Shown: positions 22,156 through 29,629 of the stretch, piece after piece | Layout of the letters: every line of letters starts with the position of its first letter | Position numbering within the stretch: the stretch's first letter is position 1 | DNA from: Novosphingobium sp. AP12 | Lineage (GTDB): Bacteria; Pseudomonadota; Alphaproteobacteria; Sphingomonadales; Sphingomonadaceae | Length of the DNA stretch: 39,795 nucleotides | Direction of reading: 5' to 3' | Assembly (NCBI RefSeq): GCF_000281975.1 | Contig: NZ_AKKE01000068.1 | Span: 1 to 39,795, forward strand | Notes under the pieces: model-generated | What the model was told of the DNA's origin: nothing | The model's database searches: none | Seen by the model: the letters and a program-made list of their open reading frames with translations, nothing else | Made by a program: the position numbers and the translations under genes

Positions 22156-23130
22156 TTACGCCGCGTGCTTGGCGCCGAAGCGGCCGTGCTTGCGGAAGCG
22201 CACCATCCAGCGGTCGAGGAACAGCCCCAGCGGGCGCGGCGTGACGCCGAGGTCGGCGATGCCGGGCAGCGTGCCGCTAGCGACGCTGCCGGCCTTCAGC
22301 AACTTGAACTGGTCGGAATTGATCGGTGCACCCGGCAGCCAGCCGGTGGCGCTGGCGATGAGGCCGGACACCATGTCGGGCAGCTGCGCGAAACTGCGCG
22401 AGCGGCTCTGCGCGGCGGCGATGCGTTCGTTGAATTCAATCATGGTGATGACCTCGGGGCCGGCGACCTCGTAGGTCCGGCCGCCATGCGTCTCGGGATC
22501 GGCGAGGGCATTGCCGATCGCTGCTGCCACGTCGTCGACGAACACCGGCTGCAGCTTCGCCTGCGGGGCGAACACTGGCAGCGCTGGCATGCGCGAGATC
22601 AGTTCGGCGAACATCATGACGAAGCGGTCATCGGGGCCGAACATCAGCGAGGGGCGCAGGATCGTCGCCTCGGGGAAGGCGGCGCGCACGGCGTCTTCGC
22701 CCTCGCCCTTGGTGCGGGCGTAGTCGATGTCCGAGCGCGCATCCGCCCCGATCGCCGAAATATGGACGAAGGCGCTGACGCCCGCTACCTTGGCGGCAGC
22801 GGCGATCGCGCCGGCTCCCTTGCCCTGCACGGCGTCGAGATTGCCGCCGAACGCGCCGACGAGGTTCACCACCGCGTCCGAGCCCGCCAGCACGGCTGCG
22901 ATTGAATCGGGCTTGGTTACGTCGACCCCGGCGAACTGGACCTGGCCCAGGTTGGCCAACGTCCGGATCGTGAAGGCCTTCTTCGGATAGCGGCTGGCGA
23001 TCCGCAGGCGAGCACCGCGCGCCAGCAGTTCCTGCGCGAGATGCCGACCGACGAAGCCGCTGCCGCCCAGGACGGTGACGATCTTGCCGTAAAGGGCGTT
23101 CGTGGTGTCGATAACGGGGCTGGGGCTCAT
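22156..23130 (-). CDS. NDUFA9-like atypical SDR, NAD(P)-binding epimerase-type protein
   Basis: The ATG at 23130 follows a GGAAGGA element and gives 324 residues. The Rossmann motif is VTVLGGSGFVGRHL (near 20-32). It is followed by VDVTKPDSIAAVLAGSDAVVNLVG, VHISAIGAD, and YARTKGEGEDAV in place of the classical YxxxK. The C-terminal part (residues about 230-324) is less conserved-looking. The family includes complex I assembly or NDUFA9 homologues in alphaproteobacteria. The gene ends before the 150-base gap to the GST gene and is divergent from the tRNA. Confidence 0.88.
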   Translation of the reverse strand: MSPSPVIDTTNALYGKIVTVLGGSGFVGRHLAQELLARGARLRIASRYPKKAFTIRTLANLGQVQFAGVDVTKPDSIAAVLAGSDAVVNLVGAFGGNLDAVQGKGAGAIAAAAKVAGVSAFVHISAIGADARSDIDYARTKGEGEDAVRAAFPEATILRPSLMFGPDDRFVMMFAELISRMPALPVFAPQAKLQPVFVDDVAAAIGNALADPETHGGRTYEVAGPEVITMIEFNERIAAAQSRSRSFAQLPDMVSGLIASATGWLPGAPINSDQFKLLKAGSVASGTLPGIADLGVTPRPLGLFLDRWMVRFRKHGRFGAKHAA

Positions 23131-23293
23131 GGTCAGAATTCGGTCCTTCCGTCGCCGCACGGGGCGACTATCCCGCGCTGCAGCACATTGAAATCGCCCC
23201 TGCCACAAGGCCGGGGCAGGGGCAACCGGCCAGTTCGCCTCGCATGTAAACCTAAGCAATCGTCCGCAGCGAAAATTGTTGCGCCTTGCAGTG

Positions 23294-23322
23294 TTGACAA
23301 GCCTGCGGCCGCTGCGTAGAGG
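23294..23322 (+). promoter_or_regulatory. sigma-70-type promoter of tRNA-Leu
   Basis: TTGACA (23294-23299) and TAGAGG (23317-23322) are separated by exactly 17 bases. They lie 47 bases before the first base of the mature tRNA, leaving a 5' leader of about 40 bases for RNase P. Confidence 0.7.
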
Positions 23323-23368
23323 CGCCCTCCTACCCAGCAGGGACGGCGCTTCGCCCCCTTGCTACCGT

Positions 23369-23455
23369 GCCCAGATGGCGGAATTGGTAGACGCACCAGC
23401 TTCAGGTGCTGGCGCTCGCAAGGGCGTGGAGGTTCGAGTCCTCTTCTGGGCACCA
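23369..23455 (+). tRNA. tRNA-Leu, anticodon CAG
   Basis: An 87-base tRNA with the CCA encoded. The acceptor stem GCCCAGA (23369-23375) pairs with TCTGGGC (23445-23451), followed by ACCA. The anticodon arm is CCAGC-TTCAGGT-GCTGG, giving CAG at 23403-23405. A long class II variable arm and the T-arm GGTTCGAGTCC are present. Its 3' end is also the integration site of the adjacent accessory region. Confidence 0.97.
23441..23455 (+). other. attachment site (attL-like) at the tRNA 3' end
   Basis: The 15 bases CTCTTCTGGGCACCA close the tRNA and recur exactly at 31433-31447. An integrase gene begins 178 bases after the first copy and 232 bases after the second. This is the usual geometry for islands that insert at a tRNA 3' end and restore it. 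Confidence 0.85.
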
Positions 23456-23457
23456 CT

Positions 23458-23485
23458 GACGCCTCTGGATTCGTCCAGAGGCGTC
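23458..23485 (+). terminator. perfect 12-bp hairpin with TTCG loop after the tRNA
   Basis: GACGCCTCTGGA (23458-23469) pairs perfectly with TCCAGAGGCGTC (23474-23485) around TTCG, an unusually stable tetraloop in RNA. It starts three bases after the tRNA and may end transcription or protect the 3' end. There is no T-run, so classical intrinsic termination is uncertain. Confidence 0.65.
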
Positions 23486-23556
23486 CGGTAAGCGGCCGGT
23501 TTCACAGCATTTTCCGACAGAGAATCGCCAGACACCGTCCGGCGAAATCCAGCTAA

Positions 23557-23599
23557 GGGCAACAGCAGCGACCACAAAATGTGGTCCTTTTTGTTGCCC
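23557..23599 (+). terminator. nested stem-loop with T-run upstream of the integrase
   Basis: The inner stem GACCACA/TGTGGTC (23570-23576 and 23580-23586) with an AAA loop is followed by CTTTTT, an intrinsic terminator form. An outer pair GGGCAACA (23557-23564) and TGTTGCCC (23592-23599) encloses it. It could block read-through from the tRNA promoter into the integrase gene, or serve as a protein-binding palindrome. Confidence 0.6.
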
Positions 23600-23632
23600 T
23601 CGGATCGACCCGGCCTTGCTGGGAAAACGACC

Positions 23633-24544
23633 ATGCTGACCTACATTCAGATCAACGCCGCCAAGCCTCGAGCGAAAGCCTGGAACCTCTCCGATTCCCA
23701 AGGCCTCTATCTCGTTATCCAGCCGAACGGTTCGAAGCTATGGCGCTTCAACTATCGTTTTCTGGACAAACAGAAGAAGCTTCATCTTGGGGGGTGGCCA
23801 ACACTAAGCCTCGCAGATGCGCGTGCCCGACGTGACGAAGCCAGGAAGAAGGTTGCTGAAGGGATCGACCCGGCGCTTGAGAAAAAGCGCGCGAGGATCG
23901 CCGCCAAGTATGCCGCTGCAAACACTTTCGAGGCGGTGGCGGAGGAATGGCTCGTCAAATGCGAGCGAGATGGCCTCGCCCCAGTAACGGTAGACAAAAT
24001 CCGCTGGCTGCTCGCCAAGGCCTACCCGGTCATCGGCAGTATCCCCATCGCGCAGATCACCCCGCACGAAGCTCTTGCAGTCCTGCGCAAGGTCGAAGCC
24101 ACCGGCGCCTATGAAAGCGCGCGGCGCATGCGAAGCGTGCTGAGCCGCGTCTTCCGCTATGGCGTCGCGACGGTGCGATGCGACAAGGATGTTGCCGCGG
24201 ACTTGCGTGGTGCAATCGCCTCGCCAAAAGTCAAGCATTTCGCCGCCATTACCAAGCCGTCGGAGGTCGGTGCGCTGCTGCGGGCCATCGACGGATACAG
24301 CGGTCACAAGGTGACGGTGATGGCGCTGCGCTTGTCCCCGCACGTGCTGCTCCGTCCCGGCGAGCTTAGGCAAGCCGAATGGACCGACATAGACTTCGAC
24401 GAAGCCATCTGGTTCATTCCTGCCGAACGTATGAAGATGCGGCGGCCGCACCGGGTGCCGCTGTCCCGTCAAGTGATCGCCATGCTTAAGGAACTGCATG
24501 AGCACACCCATTGGTGGCGATATCTTTTCCCCGCTCTTGTTTGA
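23633..24544 (+). pseudogene. P4-type tyrosine integrase, C-terminally truncated
   Basis: The 303-residue frame begins MLTYIQINAAKPR with the DUF4102-like arm-binding domain (GLYLVIQPNGSKLWRFNYRF, LGGWPTLSLADAR). The core-binding domain follows (about 100-190, ending RVFRYG). The catalytic domain starts normally with the first active-site Arg in LLRPGELRQAEW and AERMKMRRPHRVPLS. It ends abruptly at RYLFPALV, so the His-x-x-Arg box and the catalytic Tyr, normally about 100 residues further on, are missing. It should be unable to recombine DNA. The stop lies exactly at the start of the att-like end sequence at 24545, which suggests a deletion junction. Confidence 0.88.
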
Positions 24545-24590
24545 GAAATCAACCGCTTAGGCGGCGCCTCAGAAAGCTCTTCTGAGTCCG
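24545..24590 (+). other. degraded island-end / att-like sequence
   Basis: This stretch aligns without gaps to 31401-31447. Both begin GAAATCAA, share CGCTTAGG, and share GAAAGCTCTTCTG (here the last part is at 24577-24584). The following bases (AGTCC) differ from the tRNA-like GGCACCA. It appears to be an eroded right end of an earlier insertion. Confidence 0.55.
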
Positions 24591-24670
24591 TGTTCGTCTA
24601 TCAACGTCCACGTTCGTCCAGCTATTTCCGACATGGCGCTGCGTTCCGACGCCGCCAGCCCCTCTTGTGA

Positions 24671-24747
24671 TTTGTCAGAAATTCGCGTCATGTATCTGAC
24701 AAACTAATTGTGGTTTGTCAGAATTGCGTATACACGCTTCTGACAAA
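24671..24747 (+). promoter_or_regulatory. double inverted-repeat operator and -10 region of abiE module 1
   Basis: Four copies of TTTGTCAGA form two inverted pairs: 24671-24679 with 24695-24703, and 24714-24723 with 24738-24747 (ten-base arms in the second pair). A TATACA -10-like hexamer (24729-24734) sits in the spacer of the second pair, and the last half-site runs into the AAAGGA ribosome site. Known AbiEi antitoxins repress their own promoter through two inverted repeats, so autoregulation is the likely use. Confidence 0.75.
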
Positions 24748-24756
24748 GGAATTGCC

Positions 24757-25428
24757 ATGCGCGGGCCGGGTCTCGATCTCAAAAGTGCCATAACGAGCCG
24801 GATGGTCTCCGGCGGCGTGCCTTCGGTCTGGACGCCGCAGGACTTTCTCGACCTCGGTTCTCGCGATGCCGTCGACCAAGTGCTCCATCGACTGACCCGC
24901 AACGGCGAAGTCCGCAGGATTGCCCGCGGGCTTTATGACAAGCCGAAACTCAACTCCCTCACGGGCAAGCCCACGAATCCCGATCCGCGCACTGTCATCG
25001 ATGCGCTGGCTCGCCGGGACCAAGCCCGTATCCTCGTCGATGGCGTAACCGCAGCCAACGATCTAGGACTCTCCGATGCCGTCCCTGCTCGTATCGTCGT
25101 CCACACGGACGCGAGGTTGAAGCCCATCACGCTCGGCAACCTCAAGATCGATTTCAAAACCACTGCGCCAAGTCGGCTTCATTGGGCTGGGCGACCAGCG
25201 ATGCGGGTCGTGCAGGCCCTGCATTGGTTGCACGACGCCGGGGGCGATACCGATCCGGATGTTGCCAAGCGTCTGCGCAACATCTTCGCCCACCCCGGTC
25301 ACGGCGCCGACATCGTCAACGACCTTCAGACCGATATGCTGACGCTCCCGCTCTGGATGCAGAATCTCCTGCGCGATACGATGCCGGCTACCGCGTCAGC
25401 CAACCGTCCGAAGACCAAGCGAGCATGA
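24757..25428 (+). CDS. abiEi: AbiEi-like antitoxin (DUF6088 type), module 1
   Basis: The ATG at 24757 has AAAGGA seven bases upstream and gives 223 residues. The N-terminal winged-helix part includes WTPQDFLDLGSRDAVDQVL, LTRNGEVRRIARGLYDKPK. A middle domain follows (PRTVIDALARRDQARILVDG, ARIVVHTDARLKPITLGN). Family members are antitoxins of type IV systems that repress the operon and counter the nucleotidyltransferase toxin without binding it. The stop overlaps the toxin start (ATGA). A TTG start at 24715 is possible in frame but would read through the operator. Confidence 0.85.
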   Translation: MRGPGLDLKSAITSRMVSGGVPSVWTPQDFLDLGSRDAVDQVLHRLTRNGEVRRIARGLYDKPKLNSLTGKPTNPDPRTVIDALARRDQARILVDGVTAANDLGLSDAVPARIVVHTDARLKPITLGNLKIDFKTTAPSRLHWAGRPAMRVVQALHWLHDAGGDTDPDVAKRLRNIFAHPGHGADIVNDLQTDMLTLPLWMQNLLRDTMPATASANRPKTKRA

Positions 25429-26483
25429 CAATGAATCCCGCTTACGCCCAGTTCCTTGCGGCCGACCCGACGGATCGACGGGATGTGTTTATCGGCGCCG
25501 GGCAGCGGCTCGGCACTGCGCCCCAGAATATCGAGAAGGATTTCTGGGTCTGCTGGACGCTCGATGCGCTTTTCAATGGTCCGGCGTCCCACGGCCCGCG
25601 CTTCCTGTTCAAAGGGGGCACGTCGCTGTCGAAGGGCTTCGGCCTGATTCAACGTTTCTCCGAAGACATCGACATCACAGTGTTTCGTGAAGACATCGGC
25701 CAAGATGCAAGCGTCGAGGCGCTGGAGGAGATGTCCGGTAAGAATCGACAGGCAAAGCTCGACGCCATCAAGGCGGCATGCCAGGCCTTCATAGGCGGAG
25801 ACCTGCTCGCCCAGCTTTCGAAGACTCTAGCCGATGCAGTTGGCGAGGGCATGGCAGGCGCGAAGGTCGAACTCGATCGGGACGATGAAAGCGCCCAGAG
25901 CATTCTCCTTTGGTATCCAAGCGTGACCGCCGAGTCCGATGGCTACATCCGCAAAGCCGTCAAAATAGAATCCGGGGCCAAATCCGCTCTCGACCCTCAT
26001 GCCCGCCACAGCGTCATTCCCTATCTCGCTGACGATCTGCCCGCCCTCGATCTGACGGTTGCCAACGTGACCATCGTCGATGCGGAACGCACCTTCTGGG
26101 ACAAGGTCGTCATACTCCATGGCCTGCGCCGCTGGTTCGACGCCCGGCAGGTTCTGCGTGCGGGTGGCCAGCGCGTCTCGCGCCATTACTACGACGTGCA
26201 CCAACTGATGATCGCCGGAACGGGCGCTTCAGCGATGGCTAACCCCGCGCTCGGCAGGGATTGCGTCGCACACGCCCGGATGTTCTTCAACAGCCGCGAC
26301 CTTGATCTTGCCCATGCTGAGCCCGGTAGCTTCTCCCTGATGCCGACCGATGCGATGATCGCTGACCTTCGCCGCGACTATGGTGCCATGGCCGGCATGA
26401 TCTTCGGCGATGTGCCCGACTTCGATGACGTTCTCGCAACCGTCGAAACGCTCCAGCGCTCGTTGAACGAACCGGCTGCATGA
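25425..26483 (+). CDS. abiEii: AbiEii-like nucleotidyltransferase toxin, module 1
   Basis: The 352-residue protein has the DUF1814/AbiEii core with FKGGTSLSKGFGLIQRFSEDID (near residues 62-83). This contains the GG-S and D-x-D residues that bind nucleotide and metal. A helical region follows, with an ERTFWDKVVILH motif near 225 and SRHYYDVHQL near 260. Toxins of the family transfer nucleotides to a target and arrest growth or abort phage infection. It is translated through the ATGA overlap with the antitoxin. No defects are visible. Confidence 0.88.
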   Translation: MTMNPAYAQFLAADPTDRRDVFIGAGQRLGTAPQNIEKDFWVCWTLDALFNGPASHGPRFLFKGGTSLSKGFGLIQRFSEDIDITVFREDIGQDASVEALEEMSGKNRQAKLDAIKAACQAFIGGDLLAQLSKTLADAVGEGMAGAKVELDRDDESAQSILLWYPSVTAESDGYIRKAVKIESGAKSALDPHARHSVIPYLADDLPALDLTVANVTIVDAERTFWDKVVILHGLRRWFDARQVLRAGGQRVSRHYYDVHQLMIAGTGASAMANPALGRDCVAHARMFFNSRDLDLAHAEPGSFSLMPTDAMIADLRRDYGAMAGMIFGDVPDFDDVLATVETLQRSLNEPAA

Positions 26484-26506
26484 TTACCACCTAGGGCATC
26501 GCTCAT

Positions 26507-26536
26507 TGTCCGAAATTTGTGGGTGTATTTCGGACA
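26507..26536 (+). repeat. inverted repeat after the abiE operon
   Basis: TGTCCGAAAT (26507-26516) and ATTTCGGACA (26527-26536) form a perfect ten-base inverted repeat with a ten-base spacer, 23 bases after the toxin stop. There is no T-run. It may be a terminator of the factor-dependent kind or an operator, because its right arm ends at the ATG of a short open frame (26536-26691). Confidence 0.6.
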
Positions 26537-26989
26537 TGAGCAGCCGAATGCCAAAAGGACTCGAACCATCCCGTCATTCAGGTGCGAGCTGGTTTACCGG
26601 CGTCCAGATACCCAATGATTTGAATGGCATGGCACGGTCCAACGATGACCTTCTGAGGCATCTCATTCGTCACCGCAGGGGCCATCGGTGATCGGCGCTT
26701 CGTGGCTATGTCCGACCAACTTATGCCATTCCGGCTTGGAGCCGCGTATGTCGGGTTACCCTAAAACCCGCCATTCGGGTCTGCGCCCATTATCGTCAGA
26801 CAGCGGCTCATCTTCGTTGCTCGGAAGCGGTCGTTCGTTCAGGTTGGACCGGCCCGTCTGACAATAGAAAAGCTGCCCGTTGGCAGACGCCCCAACCACA
26901 GCATTCCGCATAGGGTCATCCGTCCCTCAACGGAACTGATCCCTTGAAGTATGCACGGATAGAGCCGAATACTTTGAAACCTGAAAGTG
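26537..26989. other. 450-base stretch without a convincing gene
   Basis: A frame of 51 residues from the ATG at 26536 to 26691 (starting MSSRMPKGLEPSRHSG) has no recognised features. The rest is short frames only. The 13-mer AAACCCGCCATTC near 26764 recurs in inverted orientation near 31253, so part of this may be a dispersed intergenic repeat. Confidence 0.5.
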
Positions 26990-27520
26990 CTATCGAGTAA
27001 CACTATGGTCAGTACCTCCTAGTGGTACGCGAAGGCGTCCGTTCGCTTTAGCTAATTCCTGTGCCCTTCGGGCGACGTCGTTAGGCGACGACAGTGGCTG
27101 ATCGAAATAGAAGGCAGTAGGACCCTCGGTAGGATACGTCACGGGGATCAACGCGACCTGGGTGATCCTTTCTCCACGCTTCCAGTACTTTTGCTGAAGA
27201 CCGGAAACTCCGCATATTGGAGGCGGAGTAATAACACCTTCCTCGTCCACGCCAAGTTCTCCTTTGGTTCTGGAAATCAGGAAGGTGCCCCTGTTATGGT
27301 CACCAATGTAGACTTTAATCGCTTTGATGATCTCGGGCTTGTGCCTACGTGCGTCAAAACCCTGAATGACGATGCCGTCGATCACGACGCCGGAGTTCGC
27401 AATTCCTTGCGCCCGCTGTTCTTGTTCCCTCTCTTGGTCATAATTCGGTATCGAACATGCCTGCGCGGGCACATGGCCGGTGAGGAAGATCGAGAGCGAT
27501 ACCAAAACCTGTTTGAGCAC
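26990..27520 (-). CDS. secreted protein of unknown function
   Basis: A GTG at 27520 has GGAGG nine bases upstream and yields 176 residues. The start VLKQVLVSLSIFLTGHVPAQA is a clear signal peptide with a likely cut before CSIPNYD; a lipobox is not clear. The mature part has SGVVIDGIVIQGFDAR, a central IKAIKVYIGDHNRGTFLIS and GERITQVALIPVTY, suggesting a beta-rich fold. An upstream in-frame GTG at 27613 would bury the signal peptide. I do not recognise the family. It is followed in the same direction, behind a 117-base gap, by nothing recognisable. Confidence 0.65.
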   Translation of the reverse strand: MLKQVLVSLSIFLTGHVPAQACSIPNYDQEREQEQRAQGIANSGVVIDGIVIQGFDARRHKPEIIKAIKVYIGDHNRGTFLISRTKGELGVDEEGVITPPPICGVSGLQQKYWKRGERITQVALIPVTYPTEGPTAFYFDQPLSSPNDVARRAQELAKANGRLRVPLGGTDHSVTR

Positions 27521-27637
27521 GAGGGCCGACCTCCACTGAGTAAAGGTCCCAACGGTGTCACGTTTCGCGGCAACTAACCACCCAAAATCGCCGATCAGCG
27601 ACGTGCCTGACACGCCCCTTAGCGGTCATTGTCGCGC

Positions 27638-28098
27638 TCACCGCGCTTTTGTAAATGAGCGCCAGTAGCTACCGCTTTCCAAAAAACGCACTTCGTTTAT
27701 GAGTTTCGAACTGCTTATACTGTACCTCGAAGCTCGCGCCCAATAACAGCAGTCCGATATAACCCCCGGCCGGTACGGGGCAATGCTGCTGACGGTTTCC
27801 GATATTAGCACGCTGCTTGGGTCAATTGCTGAGTCAATTTTGGTGATTGACCATTTTTCCGATATTTTTCGAGCGATCACCAGCCACTCTGCTTTACTGC
27901 CAGCTAACAACTTCTCATTTGAGTAGACTTTAACGTCGTCGGCAAACAGAGAAGCATATTGATCGAATGTTGCTGGCGTGAGGGTATCGGAAATTTTCGA
28001 CGCAAGTTCGGTCACACCCGGCGGCGGGGGCGGTGCAGGTGCGGCGAATGTCACTGAAGGCATCGCGCAATAGCTAGGATAGACACAGACCAGCGCAT
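27638..28098 (-). CDS. NTF2/SnoaL-like small exported protein, frameshifted signal peptide
   Basis: The main frame is clear from 28063 (MPSVTFAAPAPPPPP) to 27638, about 141 residues. ELASKISDTLTPATFDQYASLFADDVKVY and the following blocks resemble the NTF2/SnoaL fold. Upstream, AGGAGG six bases before an ATG at 28098 starts a good signal peptide (MRWSVSILAIA), but in another frame, which stops after CLQ. One missing base between about 28065 and 28085 would join it to the main frame. The gene is therefore probably broken at its signal sequence or contains a sequencing error. The fold assignment is tentative. Confidence 0.55.
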
Positions 28099-28316
28099 CA
28101 TAGACCTCCTTGTAATAGGTACTCAGAGTAAACCGCATGCCGAGAGCGGCAAGCAAAACCGATCCCTGAAAAGGCGTCTATCCGGTCTCGCCCCTTCCGG
28201 CCCCTCAGGACGCCGAGGGACCCGCTCGATAGGGGCCTGTCCGGTTTCCGCTGCTTCCCAAGAAAAACAGCCTGATCGGAGACGCCCCCTTGCAGACATT
28301 TGGGGGTGAGCGCAGG

Positions 28317-28610
28317 ATGGACCCACAAATGGGGGATCACGTGATAGGACAATCTCGCTTGGATAATTCGACAGCGCTATCTGTCGCATTGCAGCTTGTA
28401 GTGACGTTCTTGATTTCCGCCACTTTCGCATGGCTGGCTTGGATATTTGGATTCAAATCGGGACTTCACGTGGTATGGATGCTTATACTGCCACTCACAA
28501 TCGGGGTCTTCTTCAATCGCGGGCTCAGGCGGACGAGGATGATGATCCTGTTGCCGGTGGCTTCGTTCATGGGCGTCGGATTGGTAGCCAATCTTATCGG
28601 ATATGGCTGA
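28317..28610 (+). CDS. small membrane protein, unknown function
   Basis: A 97-residue frame with three hydrophobic segments (ALQLVVTFLISATFAWLAWIF, VVWMLILPLTIGVFF, MILLPVASFMGVGLVANLI) separated by a basic loop (NRGLRRTRM). A TTG at 28290 would lengthen it by nine residues. The ribosome site is weak (GCAGG close to the ATG). I see no family match. Confidence 0.5.
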   Translation: MDPQMGDHVIGQSRLDNSTALSVALQLVVTFLISATFAWLAWIFGFKSGLHVVWMLILPLTIGVFFNRGLRRTRMMILLPVASFMGVGLVANLIGYG

Positions 28611-28723
28611 GGGCAACGTCCGCTTGCCACCCTTCTTTGCCGTTCACGAACGCAAAAAGCGTTCCCGAAGGCGGAAAGGCAGCTTACGCCCCTAAGTGGC
28701 CGTCGCATGACTCACGACGCTCT

Positions 28724-29062
28724 CTATTTAGGTCGGTTCGCCCAAAAGAAATGTATTCTCCAGCATAAAAGAGAAAGTGGAATGAACGATATCGGCACAG
28801 CTATTATTACCTTCGCTATCGGAGCTATAAGATCGGTATTCATTACAAACGATGATATCAACGAAGCAAAAATCGATCCACCGATATAGTATGAATCTAA
28901 TATGTCTGCCTTATGTTTGCTCCATAGTAATGCTGCTACATCGTCTTTTTTATTCTCTTTAGATAGCCCCAGCATATAGCGGCACCACTGCGCATATGGC
29001 CCGGTGTAACCTACAACGATATAAAATGCCGCCATGGCGAAGAAAAAAATCGTATAACTCAT
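28724..29062 (-). CDS. small AT-rich membrane protein, unknown function
   Basis: This 112-residue protein (ATG at 29062; a GTG at 29068 is also possible) has three membrane segments: YTIFFFAMAAFYIVVGY, YYIGGSIFASLISSFVM and IAKVIIAVPISFIPLSLLCW. A charged middle (SKENKKDDVAALLWSKHKAD) lies between the first two. Codons are much richer in A and T than in neighbouring genes, which suggests recent arrival from another host. It is flanked by plus-strand genes, so it is probably transcribed on its own. Confidence 0.6.
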   Translation of the reverse strand: MSYTIFFFAMAAFYIVVGYTGPYAQWCRYMLGLSKENKKDDVAALLWSKHKADILDSYYIGGSIFASLISSFVMNTDLIAPIAKVIIAVPISFIPLSLLCWRIHFFWANRPK

Positions 29063-29261
29063 TCCCACACCATTTGTGTTTTGAGGATTTCCATATGCGG
29101 CTTTCCGTGGTCAGCTATATAGGCGGACTGTCCGAAAGCCCACAGAGCTGCGTGTGGACACGCTCTAGATTGGAAGGGCAGATTGCACGATATCAGTCCG
29201 AAAGCAGCTCGGCGGCAGCCGCCCCATTGCAGAAGTCGAATATCACAGCCATTCTCTTGGC

Positions 29262-29444
29262 ATGAAGATTGCCGAACGCATCCTGTATGCCTCCGCTGGC
29301 GCACACTGCGCAGCCGCTTTCACGGGATTAGCCGTTGATTGGCGAACATTCTATTATGGCTCGTTGATGACTGGCTCACTCTCTGCACTCGTCCTGTTTG
29401 TTTCTTGGTTCCGGCAACGTCGAACGGCTTCCGAGGGCAACTAA
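29262..29444 (+). CDS. small membrane protein, unknown function
   Basis: A 60-residue frame starting MKIAERILYASAGAHC with two hydrophobic segments (ASAGAHCAAAFTGLAV and YYGSLMTGSLSALVLFVSWF) and a basic tail. There is no clear ribosome site. It is shorter than its neighbours and supported mainly by its membrane character. Confidence 0.4.
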   Translation: MKIAERILYASAGAHCAAAFTGLAVDWRTFYYGSLMTGSLSALVLFVSWFRQRRTASEGN

Positions 29445-29629
29445 CCACCCATCTAAGCCATTAATCGACATCGTGGCGAACTCGGAAAGCGGAATGGCGG
29501 CGTTGCAACGTTTTTATCTCGAAAGTGCCCGGCTAAAAACGCCCTGCGGCTCCCTAGTTGACATAGCTATACCGCAGCGACAGAAATGATTGAGAAACGG
29601 GGGGCACCCGCTTCGTATTGGGGGCAATC

